Assembly: GCF_029873635.1 (NCBI RefSeq)
Contig: NC_080421.1
Span: 1,054,001 to 1,118,000 of the forward strand
From: Malania oleifera
Lineage: Eukaryota; Streptophyta; Magnoliopsida; Santalales; Ximeniaceae
DNA: 64,000 nt
Reading direction: 5' to 3'
This document shows, piece after piece, positions 12,348-25,017 of this stretch. The notes under the pieces were generated by a model, which did no database searches, had not been told where the DNA came from, and saw only the letters and a list, made by a program, of their open reading frames with translations. The stretch's first letter is position 1. Each line of letters opens with the position of its first letter. A program made the position numbers and the translations under genes.

Positions 12348-13472
12348 TGTTTATCTTTCCACATGCCGTTGGGTTGCACGTACAGGGGAGTGTTAAAGCT
12401 TGATATACATTGTTGACCCACAACTTAATAGTTTAAACTTTTAGGTAAAGTGGTAATATAACAATAATTATATATTCTATTCTTCATTATTTATAATTAT
12501 AAATTTATATATAGGTATATATTATATATAAATATATATTATGACATCATGCTAGCATCACTAATTCAACAACTTGTCCAACCAGCCTGGTGGTCTTTCT
12601 GGGTTGGTCACCTATTCGGTTTTTAAAACATCGGTTTCAATAGGCCGCTTTAGGGTGAAAACTTAAAAGAGAGCTTGGATAACTTTGGAATAATTATGTG
12701 ACCTATTAAGTGAATTTTAGAATTAGTGTTGGTATGCCACTTATAAGGTCAGCTGTATGCGAGTTGACTCTTAAATCTTAGACATCACACTTGTAATAAC
12801 AATTCTCATATCGTAGAGCTGCAAACATTTTTGAGTAGATTTTTAGATCATAATAAAACAAATCCTCTAATGTTTATTCTATTGATTCTTATGTCTACTA
12901 AGATTTGATGTTCATTATAAATTCTATGTTATCTCTTTTACCTCACCAGCCTCTCAATGCTACCTTTTTTTATTTTTATTTTTTTTTCTTATCTCAAAAA
13001 TTACAAATATGACCACAATAAGCAACTAAGGCACATAAAATATGGCTATAACAATTATCATTAATTCATAATGGCGAAAAATACATTTTGATGAAGGGTA
13101 CGACACCACGACTCAATGGGCCCTTTTATGCATTTAGATATAAAATAATAGTCTAATAAAATTATAAATGCAATAATTTTAATTTTTTATTACTTTTTGT
13201 CTTATAATATTTTTTAAAATAATAAAATTTAACTATTTTATTATAATGTTGATGTAATAAAAACAACATTATAATAATAATTTTTTTTATATATGTTGAA
13301 TTTTAGAATAACAAGAAGAGTATATTATTTTAGAATAATTTGAAAATAAAAAGCTAGGGTGGTTAATAAATTATTCAATATTGCTCATTCTTGAAGGCAA
13401 ATTATACTAATTCTTCTTCTAATCATTGTATCCACAATTTCCATACTTTTACCCGTAAGTATCCCTATATTC
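12348..13472. other. AT-rich spacer
   Basis: I see no gene here. 'ggggagtgttaaagcttgat' (12386) resembles a polypurine tract followed by the start of a short Copia or TRIM LTR, but nothing else supports an element. Confidence 0.4.
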
Positions 13473-13775
13473 CAAGTTAGGTGTAGCTCCTATAGAAGAT
13501 AAGATAAGGAAAGGACGACTCAGATGGTATGGACACTTGCAACATAGGCCTTATAGTGCACCTGTGAGGAAGAGTGACTTAGTTACTGTGGGGGGCAGTA
13601 GAAGGGGTAGGGGTAGACCTAAAATAACTTGGGAGGAGATAGTGAGTAAGGATTTAATATCTTTGAATCTATCAAAAGAAATGGTCCATGATCGCATAAA
13701 TTGGCGGAAAAGGATTCATATAGCCGACCCCACTTAGTGGGACTAAGGCTTGGTTTTGTTGTTGTTGTTGTTGTT
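13473..13775 (+). mobile_element. RTE-type LINE 3' end, 5'-truncated
   Basis: A frame across about 13480-13736 reads as the C-terminal end of a plant RTE-type polymerase. Landmarks are KIRKGRLRWYGH, APVRKSDLV, RRGRGRPKITWEE and NWRKRIHIADPT, ending at TAG. A (TTG)n tail follows at about 13750-13775. The last 45 or so bases match the short copy at 30505. Only about 80 residues remain, so 5' truncation at insertion is the simplest explanation. Target duplications were not found. Confidence 0.82.
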
Positions 13776-14635
13776 ATTGCTCATTTGGAGTAAAATTAAA
13801 GCATCAAGTTCCAATCATTTCTATTATCATAATGATAACATTCTTAAATACATCTAGGGTTTTTTAATTTGTTTGATTTTTTGAATGTCCAATAGTTATA
13901 TTCCAACCATTCTCCTAATCAAATTAAAAAAAGTTCTTTTAACTTCTGTTTTTTCAGAGTGGTTTTTAAAAATATTTAAAAGCAATAATATTAAAAAACC
14001 ATGCATATAAAACAAAATATCTTTTCTTAACAAAATATTTAAAAGCAATAATATTAAATTTTTTGTATAGTTATTTAAATATCTAAAACAATACATAGCC
14101 GTTTCATAACTTTTCTTTAGCTTAAAGCAAAATATCTTTAATTTTTATCTTTTTTAATAGTTATTTTTTATTAAAAATAAAAATTTTAAAAATTGTGAAC
14201 CATGCATATAATGTGGACTAATGGTTAATTTATTATTGATGTCTTTACAATTTTGATTCATAATTTACTCAAATAGCATTTTATAGTATAAATTTTGAAA
14301 TATAAATTTATATCAAAGTAAATTGATAAAAATATTTAATATAATTTTACACTATAATTTGTCTAAGTTCATACAAATTTAAGTTTAAAATCTAAATTTT
14401 ATACAATAAACACTATTACTACAACAACTATAACAACAAAATCAAACTTTAAGTTTCATTAGATGAGATCAACTACATGAATTCTTTTGCGCCGATTTAT
14501 ACGATCATAGAAAATTTTTTTTTGATAAATTTAGGACTACTAAATCCTTCTTCAAATTAATTTTAGATTTATGCCTATCCCTTATACTGTTCCTCACAAT
14601 AAATAACTCACTATTACTTACTGACGCATTATGTG
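13776..14635. other. AT-rich spacer
   Basis: The stretch has many A/T runs and two near-repeats of 'aaaatatttaaaagcaataa' (13969 and 14031). I see no supported gene. Confidence 0.5.
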
Positions 14636-14647
14636 ACCTAAAACACT

Positions 14648-14867
14648 GTTTTCTTTTTTTAATGACATGACAACTTCAGCCACTGACGAGCCCTAAGGAC
14701 CCCGTGATTTGACATCAAACTCACGAGGGTGAAAACATTGCCGCTTGCCCATCGACGCACTCCTGGTAATTCATCGTGCAAACCACAAGTGGGGAATCGA
14801 ATCTGTGACCTTGAGGTCATCAAAGTCACAAGTTCTTCCTTACCACTAGAGCAAGCCCGACTGGACT
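14648..14867 (-). mobile_element. tRNA-derived SINE with 12-bp target duplication
   Basis: Read on the minus strand, the element begins near 14867 with a box A-like 'gctctagtggtaag'. About 40 nt further on is a box B-like 'gattcgattcc'. It ends in an A-rich tail, seen as the T-run at 14650-14660. ACCTAAAACACT lies on both sides (14636-14647 and 14868-14879), an exact 12-bp target duplication. Length is 220 bp. Boxes, tail and duplication together make a SINE secure; I did not assign the family. Confidence 0.85.
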
Positions 14868-14879
14868 ACCTAAAACACT

Positions 14880-15277
14880 ATTACAGTGTTTAATAAATAT
14901 AAATTCAAAAACAAAGCAAAACGGAAGTCAACATAAAACAACTATTAAATACTATGAAAAATATTACTTTAAAAGACAAAATTTTGTTCATATTTCAGCA
15001 AAAAAAAAAACAATAGAAAAACATATTTCAGCAAAAAGGCCAAAAAAAAAAGGGCAAAAAAGTAGTTAAAATGACGGAAATATGAAGTTGAAACGTGTCA
15101 AATTCCATGTGCTAGGCGTGTGGGGATCACGTGCCAAGCCCGCTCTTCAAAAAAGTCATTACAACAGAAAATAAAATAATTAAAAAACAAAAGAAAAATA
15201 ACTCCCCGTCTGTAGAGAGAGACAGAAAGAGGAGAGAGAGAGAGGGAGAGGAGAGAGAGGGGGGAGAGAGAGAGAGA
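14880..15277 (+). promoter_or_regulatory. Upstream region and 5' UTR of the bromodomain gene
   Basis: An AT-rich stretch gives way to a GA-rich tract (about 15213-15277) directly before the ATG, as is common in plant 5' UTRs. I see no clear TATA box. An in-frame ATG at 15131 lies upstream, but its peptide is simple GA-repeat sequence, so 15278 is the better start. Confidence 0.45.
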
Positions 15278-18200
15278 ATGGGTAAGGTAGTGGAGAAGAA
15301 GAAGAAGAAGAAAGGACGACCTTCTCTGTTGGATCTCCAAAAGCGCAGTCTCAGACAACAACAGCAGCAGCAAGAAGAAAACCTACACACCAACAACAAA
15401 CCCAATTCCAATCCCTATTCAAACCCTAATTACAGAGCTACCTCTCTATCCTCCCGCCGATCCACTCGCCGGAACCCTAACCCCGACCCCCCCGACCCCC
15501 ATGACGCTGAAGATGACGACGAATCCACCGGTGGCAAGCGCCGGGAGAAGAAGCTCAAGTTCGTCCTCCGACTCCAGAGATCCTCCACCAATTCGGCCTC
15601 TCTTAATTCCGGTTCTGGCGCTTCCGATTCGAACCCGGAGGAAGAAGTGGCCGCCACGAATCACAAGAAGCGCAAGATCAATGCGATTGGCGGCGGATCT
15701 GATCATGGAAACACCGAAAAGGTGAGGGATTTATGAGTTTTGTGTTATTCTTTTTGTGGTAAATTTTATGGGGGTTTATACACATGCGGATTTATGGACA
15801 GCTTTGCAATTGAAAGCGCCAATTTTCGGCGATGCTTTGTCTTTATTTCTGTGTTCTTCTTTTGGCGGGTGGGGGGGGGGGGGGTTTCAATTGGGAATCT
15901 GGTGAAATTCCCTTGAATTTCGCAGCTTTGATTGAGCTATATGCGGCGTTAGTCTTCTGGAATATTAGTTTTTTTTTTTTCTACTAGCATCTGAGTGGAT
16001 GTGTTTGACTAATTGACTGGTCGAGTTTGGGTTTTTTTCTTCTGTTTTTTTTCCCCCATATGTTTTGCAATTTAGAGGGGCAGTAGCTTTTGTTCTTTCC
16101 TTCATGTTTCTATTTTTAGCCCCTTTTATATTGTTAATCAGTAGCATTTAATCCGTCTTTATTTAGAAGTCAAGTAATAATGCAACTGTCATTTCTGATA
16201 AAGTTTGGATTTGTCCTTTCTTAATTATTTCTCAGTTTCTTTCTTCTCCACTGTGTCTTCCCTTTTTTATTTTTGTTTTCTCCCACTCCCAATGCTACGC
16301 TTGCTTTCCTTTTTCACCGCAGCTAGCGTTGCTAGTGGTTCTCTTCGCTAATCACGGAAAATATTTTGGTGCTATTTTCATGGCTATGGCTGACCTTAGG
16401 TTCAATTCTTTGTGCAGGGAGAAAAGCCTATTCATGGTACAAACCCCACAAGTACCCACCAAGGTTGTTAACAATCTCCCACTTGGTGCTCAGAAATACA
16501 TAACTGGAAAGCTTTGATTTTTAATGAATTTTGATTATATGCAGGGACCCAGCTGGATTCTGGACCCTCAACACCTTTACCGGATAAAAAGTTGTTGGTG
16601 TTCGTTCTGGACAGGCTTCAAAAGTGTGTTTTTGAGCTCATTAGTACTGCTTTATATTCTTTCTTGTGTTTTTTTTAATTGTCAGTTTGCTGAGTTGCTT
16701 TGCAATTTTTCCTTCAGGAAGGACACCTATGGCGTGTTTTCAGAACCAGTGGACCCAAAAGAGGTGATTTTCAGAGCAATGAAATAATTTATAATTCTTA
16801 ACAATTTTTAACAAATAGTTTTATTATTGATGTCTAATATCTACAGCTTCCAGACTACCACGATGTCATAGAGCACCCTATGGATTTTGCAACTGTCAGG
16901 AAGAAACTTTCTGGTGGAGCTTATGCTAACTTGGAACAGTTTGAGGTCAGGTTACATGTTTGTCATTTTGTCTTGTCTCACTTTCTTGTTTCCTTCATTC
17001 CGGGATTCAGGTTTAGTGCTCAAAAATATAAAAAAATAAAAAAAAACATGGCTGACGATGCCCATATTAACATGATGATTTGATCCATTAAGTAGATTTC
17101 TGATTGGATGCTGTGGATGTGATCAATTTCACATATATCCAAAACACTGTTTTGTACCCTTTTGCCATCTCTTGTGGTGGACAGTAGACTAGGCTCATCG
17201 TGCATGCCAAGCATCCCACGCTTGTTAAATATTTGTATAAGTGAATTATACACTGATCTGATTTGTTCTCTGTGGTGCTCTTTAGCTCTTTGTTTTCAAT
17301 CTTTGAACAACTGAGGATTATATTTTGATAAAAGGAACGACTTTTTTCTGGACTTTTTTGAGGTTAGATTTTGTTTTTATTAAAGATCCTTCAAGATTTT
17401 ATTTTTCTATTTTTTATTGCTGTGGGCTTTTGACTTCCAGTCTTGGGTTTGAAGGGGCTGTACTTTGCCATCAACCAATAATAGATTTGTGTTATAAAAT
17501 GCTACAGTTGTATTGACTGAAAATAATTTTACATTTGTGCTGAAAACAATTAAGTTGGAAATTCAAATGTAACAGTTTTGATTGAAAATTATTGACCAAG
17601 AACAAGTTTCCCCCATGAGAGCCAGTCAGTAAAATGATTTAGTGAACTTCCATATTTAATTTAATTTTTATTTATTTTATTTCAGTTAATGTTTGAGACA
17701 ACAACTATGCATCCGCCATTGCTTATGTATAAATATGTATTGTGTCTGAACATTTTGGCATCTTCTTGCCCCTGCCCTCGCCTTTCGTGTCTGGCTTCAT
17801 TTTCATTTAGGTTTAGTACATATTAGAAGGCGTATGTTTGGAAGCCTAAACAAGCAGAGTATCAGATTGAGCTCTGCTCTTTCTGATCCAAATTTTTCTG
17901 CAATATACTGTTTTTAGCTTTTATGTGAGATAAAATTTTTATTAATGTCCTCAAAAGTGTTTATACTTCCTACTAACTCACAGGAGAATAAAGCAAATGT
18001 CTTTGGCCAAATGGGTCATCCCTTAGTTCCTGTAGAGGTGTCAATCCAGGCCTTTTGTGCAAATCAAGGCCGACTAATGTATCACAGCAGCACAACCATT
18101 AATGTGTGTTTTGTGGTTAGTTTGCTCTTTTGCAGCTACCTTTTACAATGCTGCTGGGCTATTGGCACAATAGGCTTGGATTGTTTGGTAACTGGTTCTT

Positions 18201-20844
18201 TTCCATATCCTTGTGTGTTCTCACTTGCATGGTTGGGATTTTGTCTCCATTTCTTTACTTGACATCAGCTGAATGAATCAGTAATATACTGATTTTGCAT
18301 ATAACCAATTAACCATTTGTTGACACGTCTTCTTTATGCAATTACTGCACCCTTTTAAGCAACACCATTGGAAACATATGTTTGACTGGCTGAAAATTCA
18401 CGTGTTAATGATTAAATTTCCATTTTGTGTATATTCTCCCTTTAGGAAGTAATATATTATGCCTCAGTTAATCTTTGGAACTGTTAGCATTCACAGGATA
18501 TCTTGATAATGTGCCTGGGTTAAATTATGATTTTGACAGAATTTTGATGGTGATTGTGCTTTGAATGAATCTTGATGTTTTCTTTTCCTACTATGATTAT
18601 TGGAACTTATATTATTTATTGAAACTGAATATGAATTTATCATCATGCAGAAAGATATTTTCTTAATTTGTTCAAATGCTATGCAATATAATGCCCCCGA
18701 CACAATATATTTCCGGCAGGTACTACCAAATCTAAACTTTATCCTACTGTTGTTAGGCCATTTCCTTTTGTTTGTATCTCAATTTTACTTTATGTTACTA
18801 GGCACGATCCATACAAGAACTAGCAAAAAAGAATTTTGAAAATCTAAGGCAAGATAGTGATGATAATGAACCAGAACAAGAACCCAAAATAGTAAGGAGA
18901 GGCAGACCACCAACGAAGAACCTAAAGAAACCCTTGGGCAGGCCTGCCTTGGAGCGGGTGGGCTCGGAGTTCTCATCTGACACAACCCTGGCTACTGGGG
19001 GAGAAAACTCTTCTTTACCCCACTATGATCTGAGAAAAGGACCTTTGTTAGACAAGAGTGGTCCTGCTGATTCATCAGGACGAGGCTTCCACGGGTCTCG
19101 CAACAGTGATGCTTTTACCAATTGGTTGGCTGAACAAAAATCAGAGAGGCATGATGATTTCACAGGTTCTAACCTTGAAAATCAACTTGTTATTTTCCCT
19201 CTCTTTTTTAGCTGTTCTGCTTTCTCCCATATACTTATTTCCCTGTGGAGGCTTGAAAATTATATTTCTCTTTGCAGGCTCCATGTTGAAGGGAAATTTA
19301 GTGAAGCATGGAAAGAAACAACTAGTTCTTGACGAGAACAGGCGTAACACGTACAAGCAATATCTTCCATCTGCTGGTGGACCGGAGTCATCTGTGCTGA
19401 CCACATTTGATGGAGAGAAAAAGCAGTTGATGGCTGTATGTACCCCATTGACAATGATATTATTTAATTCTTCTGTGTGATGGAAATTTAATTTGCTCTG
19501 TAGTACATGCGGACAACCTTATACATGTTTGATGGGGCCCATCTGGCAATCCTAAAATACTTCAGAGGTCAAATAATGTCGTAATTGAATGGCCATGAAC
19601 GTATGCACTGGCTGTTATGTGCCTATAGTCATCAAACAATTTGGACAACAGTTTGATGGAAAATATGATGACATTGGATGCTTGGTACCTTTCAAATTTT
19701 CAAGCGGGTCATGTGTTTGGTCCGGAGTATTCCTCTGTAGGGTCCCTTGATTAAATTGTCCCAACTCCTTAACATGTGCTGCTATGTGGTTCCAGTAGTC
19801 CTTTCTAAATTAGCCACTTACTGGATTTTTTTTGTGGCTCCTAAGGCAGATTAGGTGTGACTTTGGGTATTTTGTATGAATCAGGTGGGGCTTCACTCAG
19901 AATTTGGTTATGCAAGAAGCCTAGGTCGTTTTGCTGCATCTCTGGGACCTGTTGCTTGGAAAATTGCTTCAAAGAAGATTGAAAGGTCCTTGCCTGCGGG
20001 AGTCAAGTTTGGGCCTGGATGGGTTGGAGAAAGTGAAGCCATGCCTCAGAGGTTGCCACCCCTACCATCAGCCCCTTTGGTTCAGCCATCGCCATCTCAG
20101 CCTGGAAATTCATACTCTTCAACTCAAACTTCCACTGTAGAATCAAAAGGAAATGAATCATTAGAGGGGCTTGAAGGAGATGAATCATCTAAAAATGATA
20201 TGCCTTCCACCCTTCCAGTACCAGATGGTCATTCCAGCAAGGTTTTCCCTTCATCTGCTGCTGCCCCCTCCACACCCATTGTTGGACATAGACCTTCCAA
20301 TCTCAGTGCTGAAAGTGAAGAAGCTGTTCGAGGATTTAATTCCTATGCTGGGTTAAATGTTGGGTCAGCGAGGCCCTGGCCTCCCTCCCAGATTCATCAG
20401 ATGAATCCAGTAGTTCGCCCTGGCATGAATGGCTTTAATGGTACTTTTGGGTTTAATTTTCCTGCTCAAATGGGGAAACTCATTGGGGCAGCCCGTCCAC
20501 CAGGGTTCAACCTGCAGTCTTCTCCGACACCTGACATGATGTCCAGAACCAACTCTAACCCTGTCCATGTGATGACTGCTGCTAACGGTTTGAGTTCACA
20601 AGAACCGAATTTGCCAGAAACTTCAAGTACAATTAATTCAAGTAGTTCTTTGCCAAATTCGGGGCGTGAAGGATTCACAGCCCAAAGAGCAGGGTTCCAT
20701 CCACGCCCATCGTGGCAGGGATCATCAACCCAACAGAAACCAGATTCTGTTCCACCAGATTTGAACGTCATATTTCAGTCGCAAGGGTCTCCTAGTTCGA
20801 GTCGGGTTGATTCAACACACCCAGATTTAGCATTGCAGCTCTGA
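15278..20844 (+). CDS. Bromodomain protein, BRD1/BRD2/BRD13 family (SWI/SNF subunit)
   Basis: A nuclear acetyl-lysine reader. Arabidopsis BRD1, BRD2 and BRD13 are subunits of SWI/SNF remodelling complexes. Nine coding exons fit in phase with GT-AG borders: 15278-15721, 16418-16436, 16545-16623, 16718-16763, 16847-16945, 18651-18719, 18802-19165, 19278-19435 and 19885-20844, giving 745 residues. The N-terminus is basic with a KKGRP AT-hook-like core. The bromodomain spans about residues 164-265: LPDKKLL, YGVFSEPVDP, LPDYHDVIEHPMDF and SNAMQYNAPDT, where N243 is the expected acetyl-lysine-contacting asparagine. RRGRPP (284-289) and a second GRP follow. The long Ser/Pro/Asn-rich C-terminus ends DLALQL, an EAR-like LxLxL. 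Exon 2 is only 19 bp. Intron 5 is 1.7 kb. No disabling change was seen. Which of the three paralogues it matches is unresolved. Confidence 0.93.
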
Positions 20845-21894
20845 AAATAATCTGAGTTATTTAATTGGTTTTTCCCCTCTTCAATGAAGTTAACCATAGG
20901 ATGGTGGGTTCTGGTGATGAGCCACGCCTAACTGTATTTTATTAGTGTAGGTGGTTCTTGTACAGATTAATGTATCCTAATTTTCAGTGTTAGGTGCATA
21001 AGCAGAAAGGTGTTATTTGTAACATTGGGAAGTCATGATTTAGCAAGAGTACTTCATTGTTATGTCTGTTGCTTGAAATTGACATAGCAGAGGATTCTAA
21101 TAAAATAGAATGTGTCAAAAAAGAGTAAATGCCTTCTTAAATGAATGTTATCAAAATAATTTGTCTGTCAATACTTTCTTCTATTCCTTCTTCCCGGGCT
21201 TGCTTGTATGCATGCATTAGGTCAAGGGCCTGTGAAGTATGTTTTCCAATCTTTATTGTTTCAATTTTAAAACACTTTGTAGTGCCAGCAAATTGCAATC
21301 CAGTTCTATTGTGACTTTTAAATCTGCCTAGCGAATTCTGTTGACAGGATTTGTATTCTCCTCCTTAAGTTACTGGTGGTTGTATTTGTTTCATGAATGA
21401 TGGTCGACTCACCTCTCTGTTGTTTAGTCAAGAGTCAAAAGTCAAAAGTCAAAAGATTCAGAAGTGGAGGAAGCCCTCCTGCTCAGCTCATGCACCACCT
21501 TGCGATGAGATGAGGTCACGTCCGGTCTGGTCTGGTCTGCTCTGTTTGGGTACTTACTGATCAAGCCGCGTCCAGGTGGCCCATGGTGTCAATCTCTGCA
21601 TCGTTGACAATACGGCCCTCAGGCCTCAGGTGGGCTCCATTTTTAATCGGACGGCTACCGCCCTCATATCATCATCTAAATTACTACTTCAAAGTCCAAA
21701 CCCTCACCATGAGCTGGGGCTCTTCAATCTTCTGGATTAATCCGGTCAGGTGAGACAATATCTTGAACACGCAGAGTTATTTTTATTCATTTGTTTTGAT
21801 TTATTTTTAATAGTCCTTTAATAGTTTCATTTCATTTTATTTTTTCCAAGTTCTCAATTAATTAGTTGGCTTCAAATTTAATAGGATGGCAAAT
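20845..21894. other. 3' flank of the bromodomain gene
   Basis: The first 300 bp probably hold the 3' UTR; an AATAAAA-like word lies near 21100. A small tandem of 'gtcaaaa' (21428-21455) and a lone short open stretch at 21711-21749 (see findings) are the only other items. Confidence 0.45.
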
Positions 21895-24260
21895 GACATA
21901 TAATTGCTATCAAAGTGGATGGTTAAGCAAGCAACATTGAAAGGTTTAGGCATAAGACTAAATTTCGAGACTTGCTAATAGTTGGAGGACTAAGTGTGTG
22001 ACTGAAACCGATAAAGATTATTTAGGCCTAATAGATAAATTCGAATAGGGTTAGGATGTGAGAGATATGATTGAATTGGAGGCACGTGAAATATAATCTA
22101 AGATACATGAGGTGCGGAGGTAAAACCCACTTGAGCAACTATTGGAGAATTCAGTTTACTCCCATGAGGGAGACGGTTTCCACTTAAGAGAGAGAGTTCA
22201 AATCGAGCTCAAGTGTTCAAACATGTGTTCCTACGGATGTAGATATGTGGAAGAGGCACGACGAAGAATGGACTCCTATAGTTTCATACCCTTTCTCATA
22301 GTTGAGAGATGACTTCTAGTTCGTTACATGTCAATTAATGACTTCTATTTAAGGACGAGTGGTTGAAACTTATAAGTGATTGAGAGATTGTTGAGAATTT
22401 CATTATGAGTTTGTTCCACATTGAATAAATATAGTGAAGGATGAATGCATATATATGGTTGAGCCCAGGTCTCAATAGGATTAAGTTTTTGGGTCAAGTT
22501 GGTACTCTCCTATATATATCAAAGCCACTCGTTAACCTCCTCAATCCCAACAATTATCCAGGCGAGCGACATTATAAAATATAGGTGTGAAATTAATTCT
22601 CTTAACGTGTTAACAATTAGGAGATCAAGTATGTATAATTGAGGCTAATAAGGATCATTTAGGCCGCTTGGTATATAAACTTGAATTGGATCAGGACGTA
22701 AGAGGTAGTATTGATTTGTAGGCACATGGAATGCAATTCAAGGCATATAATGTATGGAGTGATGGATTGTAATTGGTTGCATGTCAAGTAATGACTTTTG
22801 TTCAAAAGGGAATGGTTGAAACTCACGAGTGAGGGAAAAAATAAAGTGGAGTATGAGTGCTTATATACATGGTTGAATTTAGGACTAATAGGCTTAAGGT
22901 TTTGGGTGAAATTGGTGCTCACCCATATATATCAAATTCGTTCATAGACTTTTGCAATCCTAACAATTGGTATTAGAGCCGATGGTTTATAACTCTATGT
23001 GAGTGACATCGTAAAATTTAAGTGTGAAGGTAATTCTCCTAACGAGCTAACAGTTGAAGGATTAAGTGTGTGACTAAGGCTAATAAGGATCATCTAGGCA
23101 TGGTAACTAGATTCAATTAGGGTTAGGATGTGAGGAGGTAGTATTGGTTTGGAGACACGTAGAATGCAATTCAAGGCACGTAAGGTATGGGGATAAGGGT
23201 TACTTGAGCAATTGTTGGTAAATTAGGCTTACTCCCATGAGGATATAGTTTTCCCTCAAGGGGGAGAGTTCGAATTGGAAAGTACTCATGCATGTGTTTC
23301 TATGGATGTAAACATATAGAAGAGGGGCGGCGAGGAGTGGACTCTCAGGTCTCATGTCCTTTTCAATGGTTAAATGATAATACGTAATTGGTTGCAAGAC
23401 AAGTAATGACTTTTGTTTAAAGGAGAATGGTTGGAACTCATAAGTGAGGGGAATATTGTTGAGAATTTCACTTGTGAGTTTGTCTCACATTGAAAAATAG
23501 AGTTAAGGATAAGAGCGTATATACATGTTTGAGCTCAAAATCTAATGGACTTAAGCTTTTGGGTTCAGTTGGTGTCCAACCATGTATATGAAGCCCACTC
23601 TTGAACTTTCCCAATCTCAACAATTGGTATCAAAGTCAACAGTTCGTAACTCTGGGCGAACAACATTATAAAGTCTAGGTGTAAAGATAATTATCTTGAC
23701 ATGTTAACAATTGGAGACTGAGGCCAATAAGGATCAAATAGATGGATCTGAATAAGGTTAGGACGTGAGAGGCAGAATTGTTTGGAGGCACATGGAATGC
23801 AATTAAACATATGTAAGATGCAAGGGTAAGACCCATTTGAATAACTATTAGAGAATTAGGCTTTATCCCATGAGGGATACAATTTTCACTCGAAGGGGAG
23901 AGTTTGAATTGGGCTCAAGTTTTCATGCATGTGTTCCTATAGATGTAGACATATAGAAGAGGCGTGGTGATAAGTGGACTCTCATGATCTCATGCCCTTT
24001 TCTATACTTAAGTAATGTCTTTTAGTTGGTTACTTGATAAATAATGACTTCTGTTGAAGAGGAAGTAGTTGAAGATAATAAGTAAAGGGGAGATTGTTTA
24101 GACCACTAGTGAGTTTGCCCTACATTGGAAACATAAAGTGGAGGATGATACATGATTGAGTTCAAGATAAAATAAGCTCAAACTTTTAGGTTCAGTTGAT
24201 GCTCACCCATGTATATCAACCTTTTGTGAACTTCTCCAAAAGCAATAATTTAAAACGTAC
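21895..24260 (+). mobile_element. Tandem TRIM array (short LTR and internal repeats)
   Basis: Four diverged copies of a block of about 0.45-0.65 kb follow head to tail. Short LTRs start TGTTGAGAATTTCA and end CAATC(C/T)CAACA: 22389-22552 (164 bp), a partial one ending at 22975, 23457-23622 (166 bp), and a degenerate one from about 24095. After two of them comes ATTGGTAT(T/C)A(G/A)AG, a primer site like that for initiator Met tRNA. The purine-rich 'gtgaggggaatat' lies before the third. The internal segments code for nothing. This is the plan of a terminal-repeat retrotransposon in miniature sharing LTRs in tandem. The copies have diverged, so the array is old. Confidence 0.78.
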
Positions 24261-24903
24261 CAATCATATAATATACAAGTAGAGACCCACATTAAATTAT
24301 AGTGGTATGAAACCCACATTATTGGGACCTATAAAACGAAAAGTATTTGTGACGCCCTGATTTTCATACCATTTTTTTCTTTATCAATAATAATCAATCA
24401 ATCATCTGCCACGTCACAACCTCTAATACCTTTTCAAACATAACCCGACCTGAAATGGGTATTGGGTAAACAATCATTCTCATACAAACAACCCTAACAG
24501 CGAAAGTCAATATTTACAAAACATCCATAATACAAATAATCAGAGTTCTAACCATCTATATATACATGTCTAAACACATCCCCAAAAATCAACAAAATAC
24601 TCTAGAGAAATAAAACATTCCTAGCTCATAACACTCACCTTGTCTATCAGGGTATCAGCTCCCTCTATCTCAGAGCTTTATCTACTCTTCTGTCATGGTT
24701 TCTTGAAATGTTTAGATATTGGGGTGAGACACCTTCAGTAAGACGGATTAAATTATTTACAGTGTGTGACACATGAGTTTAGTTATATCATAATACACTC
24801 ATTTTAAGTGATTATATCATTTGAGAAAATATACAAATATGAACTGTGATATCCCATGGAAGAAAGACTTAAAAAAGATTTGATATTACTACCCATATCA
24901 ATA

Positions 24904-25017
24904 AGGTGCACCTTTCTTTTCGAGAACCTTCCCATAAGAACTTCACAATTAAGCATGCTTGACTTAGAGTACTATCTTGGGATGGGTGACATTCTGGGAA
25001 GTTTTCTTAGGAAGTGT
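24904..25017 (+). other. 5S rRNA-derived domain in Cassandra LTR 1
   Basis: Words of plant 5S rRNA are clear in order: 'ataagaacttcacaattaag' (24934), 'catgcttgac', 'gagtactatcttgggatggg' (24967) and 'tgacattctgggaag'. These cover the internal control region (box A, intermediate element, box C) of a Pol III 5S gene. It is a retroelement copy, not a functional 5S gene. Confidence 0.9.

Noticed and set aside
14755-14860. A tRNA gene on the minus strand
   Set aside because: Boxes A and B are present, but no cloverleaf with an acceptor stem fits, and the A-rich tail with target duplication marks a SINE.
15098-15411. Minus-strand open frames rich in Leu and Ser opposite exon 1 of the bromodomain gene
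   Set aside because: They are the complement of a GA-rich leader and a Lys/Gln-rich exon; no codon pattern or homology supports them.
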